Shown piece by piece: positions 1 to 8,726 of a stretch of 64,000 nt of DNA (within the stretch, counting starts at the first letter, position 1; each line of letters opens with the position of its first letter). Location: NCBI RefSeq assembly GCF_014650915.1, contig NZ_BMVW01000004.1:1-64000 (forward strand), given 5' to 3'. A program made the translations under genes and the position numbers. A model generated the notes under the pieces. It had not been told where the DNA came from. It searched no databases and saw only the letters and a list, made by a program, of their open reading frames with translations. The DNA is from Streptomyces poonensis. GTDB taxonomy: Bacteria; Actinomycetota; Actinomycetes; Streptomycetales; Streptomycetaceae.

Positions 1-45
1 CTGGTGGAGTTGACCGGTACTAATAGGCCGAGGGCTTGTCCTCAG
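1..45 (+). rRNA. rrl: 23S rRNA, 3' end (partial)
   Basis: The first ~45 bases match the conserved actinobacterial 23S rRNA 3' tail, including the GACCGGTACTAATAGGCCGA stretch, and the gene begins before the window. It is followed by a ~100-base spacer and then 5S rRNA, the normal rrn order. The exact mature 3' end is approximate. Confidence 0.9.
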
Positions 46-145
46 TTGCTCGCGTCCACTGTGTTTGTTCTGAGACAACGATCCGTTGTCGGCTTCGAGC
101 AGAACTTCAATTGAAGAGTGTGCTTGTTCGCTCGAAACCAGTAGG

Positions 146-264
146 GTTTCGGTGGTCATAGCGTGAGGGAAACGCCCGGTTACATTCCGAACCCGGAAGC
201 TAAGCCTTACAGCGCCGATGGTACTGCAGGGGGGACCCTGTGGGAGAGTAGGACGCCGCCGAAC
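146..264 (+). rRNA. rrf: 5S rRNA
   Basis: A ~119-base segment begins GTTTCGGTGGTCATAGCGTG and contains the conserved CCGAACCCGGAAGCTAAGCC core. It closes with GGACGCCGCCGAAC, which pairs with the 5' end. Length and order after 23S fit a Streptomyces 5S gene. The ends may be off by one or two bases. Confidence 0.95.
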
Positions 265-273
265 AATCTTTGG

Positions 274-321
274 AGGACCCCTGGTCCCAGCGTTCAGCTG
301 GGACCAGGGGTCCTTTTGTTT
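274..321 (+). terminator. Rho-independent terminator of the rRNA operon
   Basis: A perfect 17-bp inverted repeat (274-290 with 298-314) has a 7-base loop and is followed by a T-rich tract (TTTTGTTTTT). It lies right after 5S rRNA and is a textbook strong intrinsic terminator, which is uncommon in Streptomyces mRNAs but usual for rrn. Confidence 0.95.
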
Positions 322-388
322 TTCTGAAATGCGCGTCGGGTACCCGGCTGCGCGAGAACCACTGCGGTACCGAAGACAGGAGTCACCG

Positions 389-2251
389 ATGTCCACGAAC
401 TCTCCCGATGAGCGACCGGAGCGCGACCAGCGCCGCCGGGACGGGGGTGACCGCGGTGACCGCGGCGGGTACCGCGGAGGCCCGCGCCGGGACAACGACC
501 GCGGTGGATACGGCTACGGCCGGCGTGACGACCGGCGCGACGACCGTCGCGACGACCGGGGCGACCGGGGTGACCGGGGTGACCGGGGAGGCTTCCGCCG
601 GGACGACCGCGATCGGGATCGGGGCTTCCGCCGCGACGATCGCGACGATCGCGGAGACCGCGGTGGCTTCCGGCGTGACGACAGCCGCGGTGGCTACGGC
701 TATGGCCGACGCGACGATCGCCGTGAGAACGATCGAGGCGGACGCCCCGAGTTCCGGCGTGATGACCGTGACGGTTCCCGCCGCGACGACCGCGACCGTG
801 GTCCTCGTCGGGATGACCGCGGTGGCTACGGCTATGGCCGGCGTGACGACCGCGATCGTGACCGCGACCGTGATTTCCGGCGTGACGACCGTCGCGATGA
901 CCGGCGTGATGACCGGGGTGACCGGGGTGACCGGGGAGGCTTCCGCCGGGACGACCGGGATCGGGATCGGGGCTTCCGCCGCGACGATCGCGACGATCGC
1001 GGAGACCGCGGTGGCTTCCGGCGTGACGACAGCCGCGGTGGTGGCTTCCGTGGGCGTTACGACCGTCGCGACGAGCGCCGTGATGACCGCCGGGACGACC
1101 GCAGGAACGAGCGGCGCGACGACCGTCGGGACGACCGCCGTGACGACTGGCGTGATGACCGTCGGGGCGGCGAGCGGGGCGGGTTCCGGCGTGACGAGCG
1201 CGGGGACCGGCCGGGCGGCCGTGGTGGGTTCCGGCGCGACGACGCCCGCGGTGAGCGGGGAGACCGCGGGGACCGCGGAGATCGTGGAGACCGCGGTGGT
1301 TTCCGGGGCCGCGACAGCCGCGAGGACCGTGGGCGTGGGCCCCGGCGTGACGACCGTGGCGGTCGTCCCGGTGGCTTCCGCGGGCGGAGTGACGACCGTC
1401 GTGGCGGCGGGCGCTTCCGTGACGAGCGGGAGCGGGAGCGTGACCGCGAGCCCGTCAAGCGGCTGCCGATCCCCGAGGACGTCACGGGCGAGGAGATCGA
1501 CAAGGACGTACGGCAGGAGCTGCAGAGCCTGCCCAAGACGCTCGCCGAGGACGTCGCCAGGAACCTGGTGATGGTCGCCCGGCTCATCGACGAGGACCCC
1601 GAGGGCGCGTACGGCTACTCCAAGGTGGCCCTGCGGCTGGCCTCGCGTGTCGCCGCCGTGCGGGAGGCGGCCGGCTTCGCCGCGTACGCGAACCAGAAGT
1701 ACAGCGAGGCCCTGGCGGAGTTCCGGGCCGCGCGGCGTATGACCGGGAACATCGATCTGTGGCCGGTCATGGCCGACTGCGAGCGCGGTCTGGGACGGCC
1801 CGAGAAGGCGCTGGACATGGCCGGGGCGCCCGAGGTGCACAAGCTCGACAAGGCCGGGCAGGTCGAGATGCGGCTGGTGGCGGCCGGCGCCCGGCGGGAC
1901 ATGGGGCAGCTCGACGCGGCCATCGTGACTCTGCAGAGCCCTGAGCTCGCCTCGCACTCCGTTCAGCCGTGGACCGCGCGTCTGCGCTACGCGTACGCCG
2001 ACGCGCTCCTCGCGGCCGGTCGGCAGGACGAGGCGCGGGAGTGGTTCGCCAAGGCCGTCGAGGCCGACCGGGACGGCAGCACCGACGCGTCCGACCGGCT
2101 CGCCGAGCTGGACGGCGTCGAGTTCGTCGACGCTCTCGTCGAGGACGAGAACAACGGCGAGGACGACGACCGGAACGACGGAACCGAGCCCGCGAGCGAA
2201 GGTGAGGACGAGTCGGCCGGGGCCCGTCGGCAGACCGACGGCGAGAGCTGA
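389..2251 (+). CDS. RGG/RDD-repeat tetratricopeptide protein
   Basis: The protein has 620 residues. The first ~355 are an extreme low-complexity region built from [10 protein letters not shown] and GGFRRDD units, almost entirely Arg, Asp and Gly and surely disordered. The last ~265 residues, from KRLPIPEDV onward, form a helical TPR-like domain with an acidic tail. Start chosen at ATG 389 because AGGAG (378-382) sits 6 bases upstream; the frame is open further back into the 5S gene, which cannot be coding. Such proteins are annotated in streptomycetes only as TPR proteins. The RGG-like composition suggests RNA binding or condensate formation, which is inference. Only 68 bases separate it from the rrn terminator, so it may have its own promoter or receive read-through. 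The repeat region holds a ~130-bp direct duplication (see repeats). Confidence 0.85.
   Translation: MSTNSPDERPERDQRRRDGGDRGDRGGYRGGPRRDNDRGGYGYGRRDDRRDDRRDDRGDRGDRGDRGGFRRDDRDRDRGFRRDDRDDRGDRGGFRRDDSRGGYGYGRRDDRRENDRGGRPEFRRDDRDGSRRDDRDRGPRRDDRGGYGYGRRDDRDRDRDRDFRRDDRRDDRRDDRGDRGDRGGFRRDDRDRDRGFRRDDRDDRGDRGGFRRDDSRGGGFRGRYDRRDERRDDRRDDRRNERRDDRRDDRRDDWRDDRRGGERGGFRRDERGDRPGGRGGFRRDDARGERGDRGDRGDRGDRGGFRGRDSREDRGRGPRRDDRGGRPGGFRGRSDDRRGGGRFRDERERERDREPVKRLPIPEDVTGEEIDKDVRQELQSLPKTLAEDVARNLVMVARLIDEDPEGAYGYSKVALRLASRVAAVREAAGFAAYANQKYSEALAEFRAARRMTGNIDLWPVMADCERGLGRPEKALDMAGAPEVHKLDKAGQVEMRLVAAGARRDMGQLDAAIVTLQSPELASHSVQPWTARLRYAYADALLAAGRQDEAREWFAKAVEADRDGSTDASDRLAELDGVEFVDALVEDENNGEDDDRNDGTEPASEGEDESAGARRQTDGES
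561..693 (+). repeat. Long direct repeat, copy 1, inside the RGG/RDD gene
   Basis: This ~130-bp block is repeated almost base for base at 909-1041, offset exactly 348 bp (116 codons), with one difference noted (GACCGCGAT against GACCGGGAT). Identity at the DNA level, not only the protein level, suggests recent duplication or gene conversion. Confidence 0.85.
909..1041 (+). repeat. Long direct repeat, copy 2, inside the RGG/RDD gene
   Basis: This is the second copy of the block at 561-693, in frame at a distance of 348 bp. Recombination between the copies would delete or add 116 codons without a frameshift, so length polymorphism between strains is expected. Confidence 0.85.
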
Positions 2252-2292
2252 TGACGGCCGGAGCCGTCGGCGGCGTGAGCTGACGGAGGAGT

Positions 2293-2330
2293 GAGAAAGG
2301 GCGGACCCCGATGCGGGTCCGCCCTTTCTC
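2293..2330. terminator. Bidirectional terminator between convergent genes
   Basis: A perfect 16-bp inverted repeat (2293-2308 with 2315-2330) has a 6-base loop and an A-rich left and T-rich right flank (GAGAAAGG, CCTTTCTC). It lies between the ends of the RGG/RDD gene and the convergent DUF1015 gene and can serve both. Confidence 0.9.
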
Positions 2331-2334
2331 GTTC

Positions 2335-3627
2335 TCAGAGCTCCAGTGCCCTCAGCACCAGCCCCGACGCCGGTTTCGGGCCGAACGACGTGGACTTGCG
2401 GGGCATGGTGACCCCCTGGCGGGCCAGCTCGCGGACGACGTCCTCGCGGACCGGGTGGAGGAGGACGGCCGTGCCGCCGTCCCGTTCGGCCTTCTCCACG
2501 GTGGCCGCCGTGTCGTGGATGTACGCGACGTGCTCGTGGGAGTTCTCGGGGATGCGCCAGATGTGGTCCAGGAGCGTGGCGTGCAGGACCGTGGCGTCCA
2601 GGGTGCGCCACGCCGGCGGGCGGTCGGCGGGGACCGTACGGGCCAGGAGGTCCGGGTCGGGGCGGTCGAGGAGGTGGAACGTGCCGTCGCCCGCGAGCAG
2701 GAAGGCGTTGCCGGTGCGGGCCGCGTCGGCCAGGGCGTCCAGGGCCTGGGCCAGGGGGACGTCGAGGTGGCGTATGCGGAAGTGGTCCGCTCCGGTGGCC
2801 AGTGCGGTGGACAGGGGCAGCTGGGGCAGGAACCGGTGGATCGCCCGGACACGCAGGGGGTAGCGGGCGGTGTCGACCAGGAGCACCAGGCCGTGGTCCC
2901 AGGGGCCGGGGGAGGGATGCTCGGCGCACAGCCGCAGGTAGGTCGCCCAGCGGTGGTGGCCGTCGGCGATGAGGGCCTGGTGATGGGCGAGGTCCGTCTG
3001 GATCTCTTGGAGATCGGCTGGATCCGTCACCGCCCAGAGGCGATGGCTGTAGCCGTCCTCGGTGGTCGTGGCGAGGAGCGGGGGGCGTTCGGCGGTGCGC
3101 TCGACGACGGCGCCCGCGCCGGTCCGGGAGCCGTTGCCGCGGTAGGTCAGCAGCAGCGGTTCGAGGTTGGCGCGGGTGGCGCGCATCAGGTCGGCGCGGT
3201 CCGCGACGACGTGCGGCATCACGTCCTCGTGCGGGAGGACCGTGCCCTGCGAGGGGTCCGACAGGCGCAGGGCGCCGATGAGGCCGCGCTGGAGCATGCC
3301 GGCGTCGCTCTGTTCGTAGACGTACAGACCCGGTTCCGCGTCCGCGACCAGGACGCCTTCGTCCAGCCAGCGGTGGAGCGTGGCCGCCGCCTGCTTGTTG
3401 CGGCCCTCGGGGGTGGTGGCCTGCGGCAGGATCAGCCGGACGATGTTGTGCGGGTCGGCGGACTCCAGATGGAGCAGCCCGTCCGGGCGTACGACCACGT
3501 CGTACGGCGGGGACGTCACCGCGGCCAGGCTGCCGACCCGGTCGGGGTCGTAGCGAAGGCCTCTGAAAGGGACCAGTTCGAGGCCGCTGCGTGCTGGGGT
3601 CTCCTCCGCATGACCTGCTTCGTTCAT
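2335..3627 (-). CDS. DUF1015 family protein
   Basis: The protein has 430 residues with the family opening LVPFRGLRYDP at about residues 17-27 and the SPPYDVV motif near residue 40. DUF1015 proteins are ~400-residue cytosolic proteins of unknown function, widespread in actinobacteria and archaea. No signal peptide or membrane segment is visible. The gene is convergent with the RGG/RDD gene and divergent from the HAD phosphatase, 72 bp apart. ATG 3627 is the first start; nothing points to an internal one. Family assignment is firm; function is not known. Confidence 0.9.
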   Translation of the reverse strand: MNEAGHAEETPARSGLELVPFRGLRYDPDRVGSLAAVTSPPYDVVVRPDGLLHLESADPHNIVRLILPQATTPEGRNKQAAATLHRWLDEGVLVADAEPGLYVYEQSDAGMLQRGLIGALRLSDPSQGTVLPHEDVMPHVVADRADLMRATRANLEPLLLTYRGNGSRTGAGAVVERTAERPPLLATTTEDGYSHRLWAVTDPADLQEIQTDLAHHQALIADGHHRWATYLRLCAEHPSPGPWDHGLVLLVDTARYPLRVRAIHRFLPQLPLSTALATGADHFRIRHLDVPLAQALDALADAARTGNAFLLAGDGTFHLLDRPDPDLLARTVPADRPPAWRTLDATVLHATLLDHIWRIPENSHEHVAYIHDTAATVEKAERDGGTAVLLHPVREDVVRELARQGVTMPRKSTSFGPKPASGLVLRALEL

Positions 3628-3699
3628 TGGGGCATCGTAAGTGTGTCAGTGGCATGCGCGATGATCGGGGGAAAGGACTCGACCGAGGAGCGATGTGCA

Positions 3700-4728
3700 A
3701 TGAGCCAGATCGTCAGGACGCGCCCGGAGGGCAGTGCGCGGCCTCTGAGCGACGCCTACGACACGGCGCTGCTCGACCTGGACGGGGTCGTGTACGCGGG
3801 CGGGAACGCGATCGTCCATGCCGTCGACTCGCTCGGCACCGCCCGCGCGGGCGGGATGCACCTCGCGTACGTCACGAACAACGCGCTGCGGACGCCGGAC
3901 GCGGTGGCCGCGCACCTCACGGAGCTGGGGATACCGACCGGGGCCGATGACGTCATCACGTCGGCGCAGGCCGTGTCCCGGCTCGTCGCCGAGCAGGTGC
4001 CCGCGGGGGCGCGTGTGCTGGTGATCGGTGGTGAGGGCCTGCGGGTGGCCCTGCGGGAGCGCGGGCTGGAGCCCGTGGAGTCGGCCGACGACGATCCGGT
4101 GGCGGTGGTGCAGGGGTACGGCGGGCCGGAGCTGCCGTGGGGGCGGTTCGCGGAGGCCGCGTACGCCGTCGCGCGCGGGGTGCCGTGGTTCGCGTCCAAC
4201 ACCGATCTGACGATCCCCGGCGCGCGCGGGATCGCCCCGGGCAACGGCGCCGCGGTCGAGGTCGTCCGGATCGCCACCGGGGCCGAGCCGCAGGTGGCGG
4301 GCAAGCCGCTGCCCCCGATGCACCGGGAGACGATCCTGCGTACGGGCGCCCGGCGCCCGCTCGTGGTCGGGGACCGGCTCGACACGGACATCGAGGGGGC
4401 GTTCAACGGCGAGGTGGACTCCCTGCTGGTGCTGACGGGGGTCACCGACGGGGCGCGGCTGCTGGCCGCGCGTCCGGAGCACCGGCCGACGTACGTCGAC
4501 GCCGATCTGCGCGGGCTGCTCACCGGTCAGCCGGAGGTCGTCGGGACGGGCGACTGGTTCCGTTGCGGGGGCTGGACGGCGAAGGCGGGCGACGAACGGC
4601 TGGAACTGGAGGGTGAGGGCGAGGCCCTCGACGGGCTGCGGGCGCTGTGCGCGGCGGCCTGGACGGCGGCCGGGGAGGACTCGTGCGAGCTGGACGGGGG
4701 GAAGGCGCTGGCGCGGCTGGGGCTGTGA
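3700..4728 (+). CDS. HAD-superfamily hydrolase, class IIA (sugar/nucleotide phosphatase)
   Basis: The protein has 342 residues. HAD motif I DLDGVV (nucleophile D26, acid/base D28) lies near the N terminus, the YVTNNALRT segment follows as motif II, and GDRLDTDIEGA near residue 225 supplies the metal-binding aspartates. The class IIA cap and length match the NagD/4-nitrophenylphosphatase branch, which dephosphorylates small sugar phosphates or nucleoside monophosphates in the cytosol. Start at ATG 3700 is preceded by GAGGAG (3685-3690). The frame is open for 463 codons upstream but that overlaps the DUF1015 gene antisense. Substrate cannot be told from sequence. Confidence 0.88.
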   Translation: MSQIVRTRPEGSARPLSDAYDTALLDLDGVVYAGGNAIVHAVDSLGTARAGGMHLAYVTNNALRTPDAVAAHLTELGIPTGADDVITSAQAVSRLVAEQVPAGARVLVIGGEGLRVALRERGLEPVESADDDPVAVVQGYGGPELPWGRFAEAAYAVARGVPWFASNTDLTIPGARGIAPGNGAAVEVVRIATGAEPQVAGKPLPPMHRETILRTGARRPLVVGDRLDTDIEGAFNGEVDSLLVLTGVTDGARLLAARPEHRPTYVDADLRGLLTGQPEVVGTGDWFRCGGWTAKAGDERLELEGEGEALDGLRALCAAAWTAAGEDSCELDGGKALARLGL

Positions 4729-4837
4729 GCGGCGGGGCGGCCGGCGGGTGGGCGCCTGCCGCTCGGTCGACCGGCGACGGTCCTCGCTCGGCGCAGGTCA
4801 AGCCGGAAGAACGGGTACAGAGGATCGAGTGATAACG

Positions 4838-4856
4838 GGAGGGTAGGCTAACCTAA
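4838..4856 (+). promoter_or_regulatory. Iron box (DmdR1/DtxR-family operator)
   Basis: The 19-mer here matches the consensus TTAGGTTAGGCTAACCTAA at 16 of 19 positions, with the whole right half AGGCTAACCTAA intact. It ends 4 bases before the GTG of the first permease gene. TAGGCT (4844-4849) inside it could be the -10 element, so iron-loaded DmdR1 would cover the promoter and start codon together. The position fits repression of the importer in iron-replete cells. Confidence 0.85.
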
Positions 4857-4860
4857 CCTC

Positions 4861-5907
4861 GTGATCGTCGACAGTCCTCCCGAGCACCGCACGGTGACTC
4901 CCACGGCCGCGTCCCCGAAACGCCACGCGATACGGGCCGCGGGACTCCTCGTCTCGCTCGGCATCCTCGTTCTCGTGGCGCTGGCCAGCATCGCGATCGG
5001 CGCGAAAGAGCTGTCGCTGGAGCAGGTCTGGCACGGCCTGTTCCACGACACGGGCACGTACGGCGACGTCGTGGTGGGTGAGCGGCTGTCGCGTACCGTC
5101 CTCGGACTGCTCGCCGGTGCCGCGCTCGGCCTGTCGGGCGCCGTGCTCCAGGCGCTGACCCGCAATCCGCTGGCCGATCCCGGACTGCTCGGCATCAACG
5201 CGGGCGCGTCCGCGGCGGTCGTCACGGCGATCACCTTCTTCGGTGTCACCTCGGTCAGCGGCTATGTGTGGTTCGCCTTCCTCGGAGCGGCCGCGGTCGG
5301 GGCGCTGGTCTGGTTCCTCGGCGGCAGCCGCTCGGCAACGCCCGTCCGGCTCGCGCTCGCCGGAACCGCGATCAGCGCCGCGCTGTACGGCTATCTGCAG
5401 GCCGTGATGATCATGGACAACGCGGCGCTCGGCAAGATGCGGTTCTGGACGGTCGGCTCGCTGGCCTCCGCGACCGATGAGACGATCAAGCAGGTCCTGC
5501 CGTTCCTCCTGGTCGGCACGGTCGTCGCGCTGTTCCTCGCCCGGCCGCTGAACGCGGTCGCCATGGGTGACGACACCGCTCGCGCGCTCGGCGCCAACCT
5601 CAACCGCACCCGGGCGCTGTCGATGGCCGCCGCCACCGTGCTGTGCGGGGCCGCGACCGCCGCCTGCGGGCCCATCGTGTTCGTCGGGCTGATGATCCCG
5701 CACGTCGTCCGCTCCTTCACCGGGCCCGACCTGCGGTGGATCCTGCCGTACGCGACGATCCTCTCGCCCGTGCTGCTGCTCGGCGCCGACGTCCTCGGGC
5801 GGATCGTCGCCCGGCCGTCGGAGATCCAGGTCGGCATCGTCACCGCGGTCCTCGGCGGCCCGGTCTTCATCTTTCTCGTACGGCGGCGGAGGACGGCACA
5901 GCTGTGA
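4861..5907 (+). CDS. Siderophore ABC transporter permease (FecCD family), subunit 1
   Basis: The protein has 348 residues with the FecCD/BtuC pattern of about 9-10 membrane helices. The hallmark GLSGAVLQALTRNPLADP follows the second helix, and GPIVFVGLMIPHVVR lies towards the C terminus. With the next two genes it forms an inner-membrane importer for ferric siderophores. The GTG start at 4861 has no Shine-Dalgarno at normal spacing (GGAGG at 4838-4842 is too far), and the iron box ends 4 bases upstream, so the transcript is probably leaderless. It overlaps the next gene by 4 bases. No substrate-binding protein is encoded nearby. Confidence 0.93.
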   Translation: MIVDSPPEHRTVTPTAASPKRHAIRAAGLLVSLGILVLVALASIAIGAKELSLEQVWHGLFHDTGTYGDVVVGERLSRTVLGLLAGAALGLSGAVLQALTRNPLADPGLLGINAGASAAVVTAITFFGVTSVSGYVWFAFLGAAAVGALVWFLGGSRSATPVRLALAGTAISAALYGYLQAVMIMDNAALGKMRFWTVGSLASATDETIKQVLPFLLVGTVVALFLARPLNAVAMGDDTARALGANLNRTRALSMAAATVLCGAATAACGPIVFVGLMIPHVVRSFTGPDLRWILPYATILSPVLLLGADVLGRIVARPSEIQVGIVTAVLGGPVFIFLVRRRRTAQL

Positions 5908-6998
5908 AGGACACGAACAAGCCCGCTGTTCATCCGGACAGGCCCGCCGCACGGAAGTCCACGCTGCGCGGCCGCACCGTACGGACCGCCGGCGGCCTCT
6001 CCGTCCGGCTGGACCCGCGGACGTTCACCGTGGTCGTCCTGCTGGTCGTGGCCGCGCTCTTCGCGAGCGTGGTGCTGATCGGCACCGGCGACTTCCCGAT
6101 TCCGGCCGCCGACGTACTGAAGACGCTCGTGGGCAACGGCGACGCGGGCCAGGAGTTCATCGTCACCGAACTGCGGCTGCCGCGCGTCCTCGTCGGACTG
6201 CTGGTCGGCCTCTCGCTCGGGCTCGGCGGCGCGCTCTTCCAGTCCGTCTCCCGTAATCCGCTGGGCAGTCCCGATGTGCTCGGCCTCGCCCAGGGCGCCA
6301 CGGCAGGCGCGCTGGTCGTGATCGTGCTGACCTCGGGCAGCGCCACCGCGGTCACCGGCGGGGCGCTCGTCGGCGGCCTCGTGACCGGTCTTCTGATCTA
6401 TCTGCTCGCCTGGAAGCGGGGTGTGCACGGATACCGGCTGGTACTGGTCGGTATCGGCGTGAACGCGATCGCCACCGCCGTGAACGGCTATCTGATCACC
6501 AAGGCCGACCTCGTCGACGCCGCCCGCGCGGTCAACTGGATGGTCGGCTCCCTCAACGGCCGCGACTGGGAACAGGTCTGGCCGCTCCTCGCGCTGTGCG
6601 TCGTCCTGGTGCCGCTGGTGCTGGGCAACGCGCGCGGGCTGCGGATGATGGAGATGGGCGACGACGTGTCGTACGCCCTCGGGGTGCGCGTGGAGCGTGT
6701 GCGGCTGCTGCTGATGCTGGCGGCCGTGCTGCTCACCGCCGCCGCGACCGCGGCAGCCGGCCCGGTCGCATTCGTGGCGCTCACCGCCCCCCAGCTCGCC
6801 CGGCGGCTGACCGGCTCGCCGGGCCCCAACCTCCTGCCCTCCGCGTTCATGGGCGCGACCCTGCTGATCGTCGCGGACTGGGCCTCGCAGCGGGCCTTCG
6901 GCGCCGACCAGCTCCCCGTCGGTGTCGTGACCGGCATCCTCGGCGGGGTCTACCTGCTGTGGCTGCTGGTCACCGAGCGGCGGGCGGGCCGGATATGA
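5904..6998 (+). CDS. Siderophore ABC transporter permease (FecCD family), subunit 2
   Basis: The protein has 364 residues, with about 45 hydrophilic N-terminal residues followed by a FecCD core of 9-10 helices. It contains GLGGALFQSVSRNPLGSPD and, near the C terminus, AGPVAFVALTAPQLARRL. It starts at GTG 5904 in a 4-base GTGA overlap with the preceding permease and ends in an ATGA overlap with the ATPase, so all three are translationally coupled. It pairs with subunit 1 as a heterodimeric channel. Confidence 0.93.
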   Translation: MKDTNKPAVHPDRPAARKSTLRGRTVRTAGGLSVRLDPRTFTVVVLLVVAALFASVVLIGTGDFPIPAADVLKTLVGNGDAGQEFIVTELRLPRVLVGLLVGLSLGLGGALFQSVSRNPLGSPDVLGLAQGATAGALVVIVLTSGSATAVTGGALVGGLVTGLLIYLLAWKRGVHGYRLVLVGIGVNAIATAVNGYLITKADLVDAARAVNWMVGSLNGRDWEQVWPLLALCVVLVPLVLGNARGLRMMEMGDDVSYALGVRVERVRLLLMLAAVLLTAAATAAAGPVAFVALTAPQLARRLTGSPGPNLLPSAFMGATLLIVADWASQRAFGADQLPVGVVTGILGGVYLLWLLVTERRAGRI

Positions 6999-7873
6999 GC
7001 GCACCGGCGAACGAGAACACCAAGAACAGCACGACGAGCCCGAGCACGGGGAGCACTGTGAACCGCCTGTCCGCCGAGAACGTCACCCTCGCCTACGACC
7101 AGCGCGTCATCGCCGAGCAGCTGTCGGTGGAGATACCCGACAACTCCTTCACCGTGATCGTCGGTCCCAACGCCTGCGGCAAGTCCACGCTGCTGCGCGC
7201 CCTGTCGCGGATGCTGAAGCCCTCCGAGGGCCGGGTGCTGCTGGACGGGGAGGTCATCCAGTCGATGCCCGCGAAGAAGGTCGCGCGCACGCTGGGCCTG
7301 CTGCCGCAGTCGTCCATCGCGCCCGACGGCATCACCGTGGGCGACCTGGTGGGCCGCGGCCGGTACCCGCACCAGGGGCTGCTGCGACAGTGGTCGGCCG
7401 ACGACGAGCGGATCGTGAAGGAGTCGATGGAGTCGACCGGGGTCGCCGAGCTGGCCGACCGGTACGTCGACGAGCTCTCCGGCGGGCAGCGGCAGCGCGT
7501 GTGGATCGCCATGGCGCTGGCCCAGCAGACGCCCCTGCTGCTCCTCGACGAGCCGACCACGTACCTGGACATCCAGCACCAGATCGATGTGCTCGACCTG
7601 TGCGCCGAGCTCCACGAGGAGCAGGGGCGGACGCTGGTGGCGGTGCTGCACGACCTGAACCACGCCGCCCGGTACGCCACCCACCTCATCGCCCTGCGCG
7701 GCGGCACGGTGATCGCCGAGGGCGCGCCCTCGGACATCGTCACGGCCGAGCTGGTCGAGGAGGTCTTCGGGCTGCGCTGCCAGGTCATCGACGACCCGGA
7801 GACGGGTACGCCGCTGGTGGTGCCGGCCGCCCGGAAGGCGCGGACGCGGGTACCGGTCGTGGACGCTTCCTGA
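6995..7873 (+). CDS. Siderophore ABC transporter ATP-binding protein
   Basis: The protein has 292 residues. Walker A GPNACGKST is near residues 57-65, the ABC signature LSGGQRQR near 160, Walker B LLLLDEPTTYLD near 182-193, and the H-loop VLHDLNHA near 217. This is the FepC/FhuC type that powers ferric-siderophore uptake. Start ATG 6995 overlaps the permease stop by 4 bases (ATGA). The first ~25 residues are Asn/Ser/Thr-rich and nonconserved in appearance. It is the last gene of the iron-box operon. Confidence 0.95.
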   Translation: MSAPANENTKNSTTSPSTGSTVNRLSAENVTLAYDQRVIAEQLSVEIPDNSFTVIVGPNACGKSTLLRALSRMLKPSEGRVLLDGEVIQSMPAKKVARTLGLLPQSSIAPDGITVGDLVGRGRYPHQGLLRQWSADDERIVKESMESTGVAELADRYVDELSGGQRQRVWIAMALAQQTPLLLLDEPTTYLDIQHQIDVLDLCAELHEEQGRTLVAVLHDLNHAARYATHLIALRGGTVIAEGAPSDIVTAELVEEVFGLRCQVIDDPETGTPLVVPAARKARTRVPVVDAS

Positions 7874-7959
7874 GCCGCAGCGGTACGGCTCCGGCCCGGG
7901 AAGCGTCCTGGGACGGAACGGGAACGGTCGAACCGGTTCTCGAACCGGGTCAGGGACGG

Positions 7960-8307
7960 TTACATGAGCTTCCTGAGCCGGAACAGATCACGCACACCCG
8001 CCTCCAGCCTCACCCGGCCCGAACCCCAGGCCCGGGCGAAGTTCAGCTCGCCGTCGACCAGGGCGACCAGGTCGTCCCCGCTCATGGCGAGCCGGATGTC
8101 GGCCTTCTCGCGGGGTGGACCGTCGAGCGTGTCCAGCACCTCGATCCGTCCGTCCCGCAGCCGGCCGACGAAGGTGACGTCCAGGTCGGTGATGCGGCAG
8201 CTGAGCGAGCGGTCGAGCGCGACGGCACTGCGTACGTCACCGTCGGCGCCCGCCAGGTTGTCCGAGAGCTTCTCGAGTGCGGCGCGGCACTCCTCGATCG
8301 TGGCCAT
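7960..8307 (-). CDS. SCP2 sterol-binding domain protein
   Basis: The 115-residue protein consists of one small domain resembling SCP2 (sterol carrier protein 2), with an R-I-T-D-L-D-V core and the C-terminal segment GELNFARAWGSGRVRLEAG typical of that fold. SCP2 domains bind lipids or acyl chains; the ligand here is unknown. It converges with the iron operon and diverges from the next gene with only 42 bp between start codons. ATG 8307 is the only plausible start. Confidence 0.8.
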   Translation of the reverse strand: MATIEECRAALEKLSDNLAGADGDVRSAVALDRSLSCRITDLDVTFVGRLRDGRIEVLDTLDGPPREKADIRLAMSGDDLVALVDGELNFARAWGSGRVRLEAGVRDLFRLRKLM

Positions 8308-8337
8308 CGCGGTCGACGGTACCGCAGCGCTTCGGGG

Positions 8338-8343
8338 TAGCGT
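8338..8343 (+). promoter_or_regulatory. -10 element of a probable leaderless promoter
   Basis: TAGCGT fits TANNNT and lies 6 bases before the ATG at 8350, where transcription would begin at or next to the start codon. No Shine-Dalgarno precedes that ATG. The -35 region is not recognisable. Confidence 0.45.
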
Positions 8344-8349
8344 CGGGGC

Positions 8350-8697
8350 ATGAGCGACTCAGTGCCGGAGGCCCACGTTCCACCGCGGCGGGCGGAACCG
8401 GGGCCCAGGGTCTCCGCCGAGGCACCGGATTCCGGCGTTCCGGCCGGTTCCGGCCCCGGCCCCGCCGAAGGCGTGCCCGGCCCCGGTGACGAACCGGCCG
8501 CCCCCGCCCCGCTGGGCGTACCGCGCACGCCCACCGGAGACGCCGAGGTCGACGCCCACCTCGAGCGGCTGGCCGACGCGGACCACCTCGCCACGGACGG
8601 GCACGTCGAGGTGTACGAGGATGTACACCGGGGGCTGCGTGACGCGCTCACCGCGCTCGACGCCCGCCCGGGACCTCCGGCGCCCCCACGGTCCTAG
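8350..8697 (+). CDS. Small conserved hypothetical protein upstream of tlyA
   Basis: The protein has 115 residues. The first ~60 are rich in Pro, Gly, Ala and Glu and look disordered. The C-terminal half, TPTGDAEVDAHLERLADAD onward, reads as two helices and is probably the conserved part. I do not recognise a domain. It ends 29 bp before tlyA on the same strand, so the two are likely cotranscribed. Small proteins of this kind sit before tlyA in other streptomycetes as I recall. No function can be assigned. Confidence 0.7.
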   Translation: MSDSVPEAHVPPRRAEPGPRVSAEAPDSGVPAGSGPGPAEGVPGPGDEPAAPAPLGVPRTPTGDAEVDAHLERLADADHLATDGHVEVYEDVHRGLRDALTALDARPGPPAPPRS

Positions 8698-8726
8698 TCC
8701 TTTCGACCCCAGGAGCTGAACCGAAC

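Noticed and set aside
383..3700. A 1105-codon minus-strand open frame across the first two genes
   Set aside because: It is antisense to the RGG/RDD gene and in another frame of the DUF1015 gene; the Ala/Val/Thr/Pro composition follows from the repeats on the other strand.
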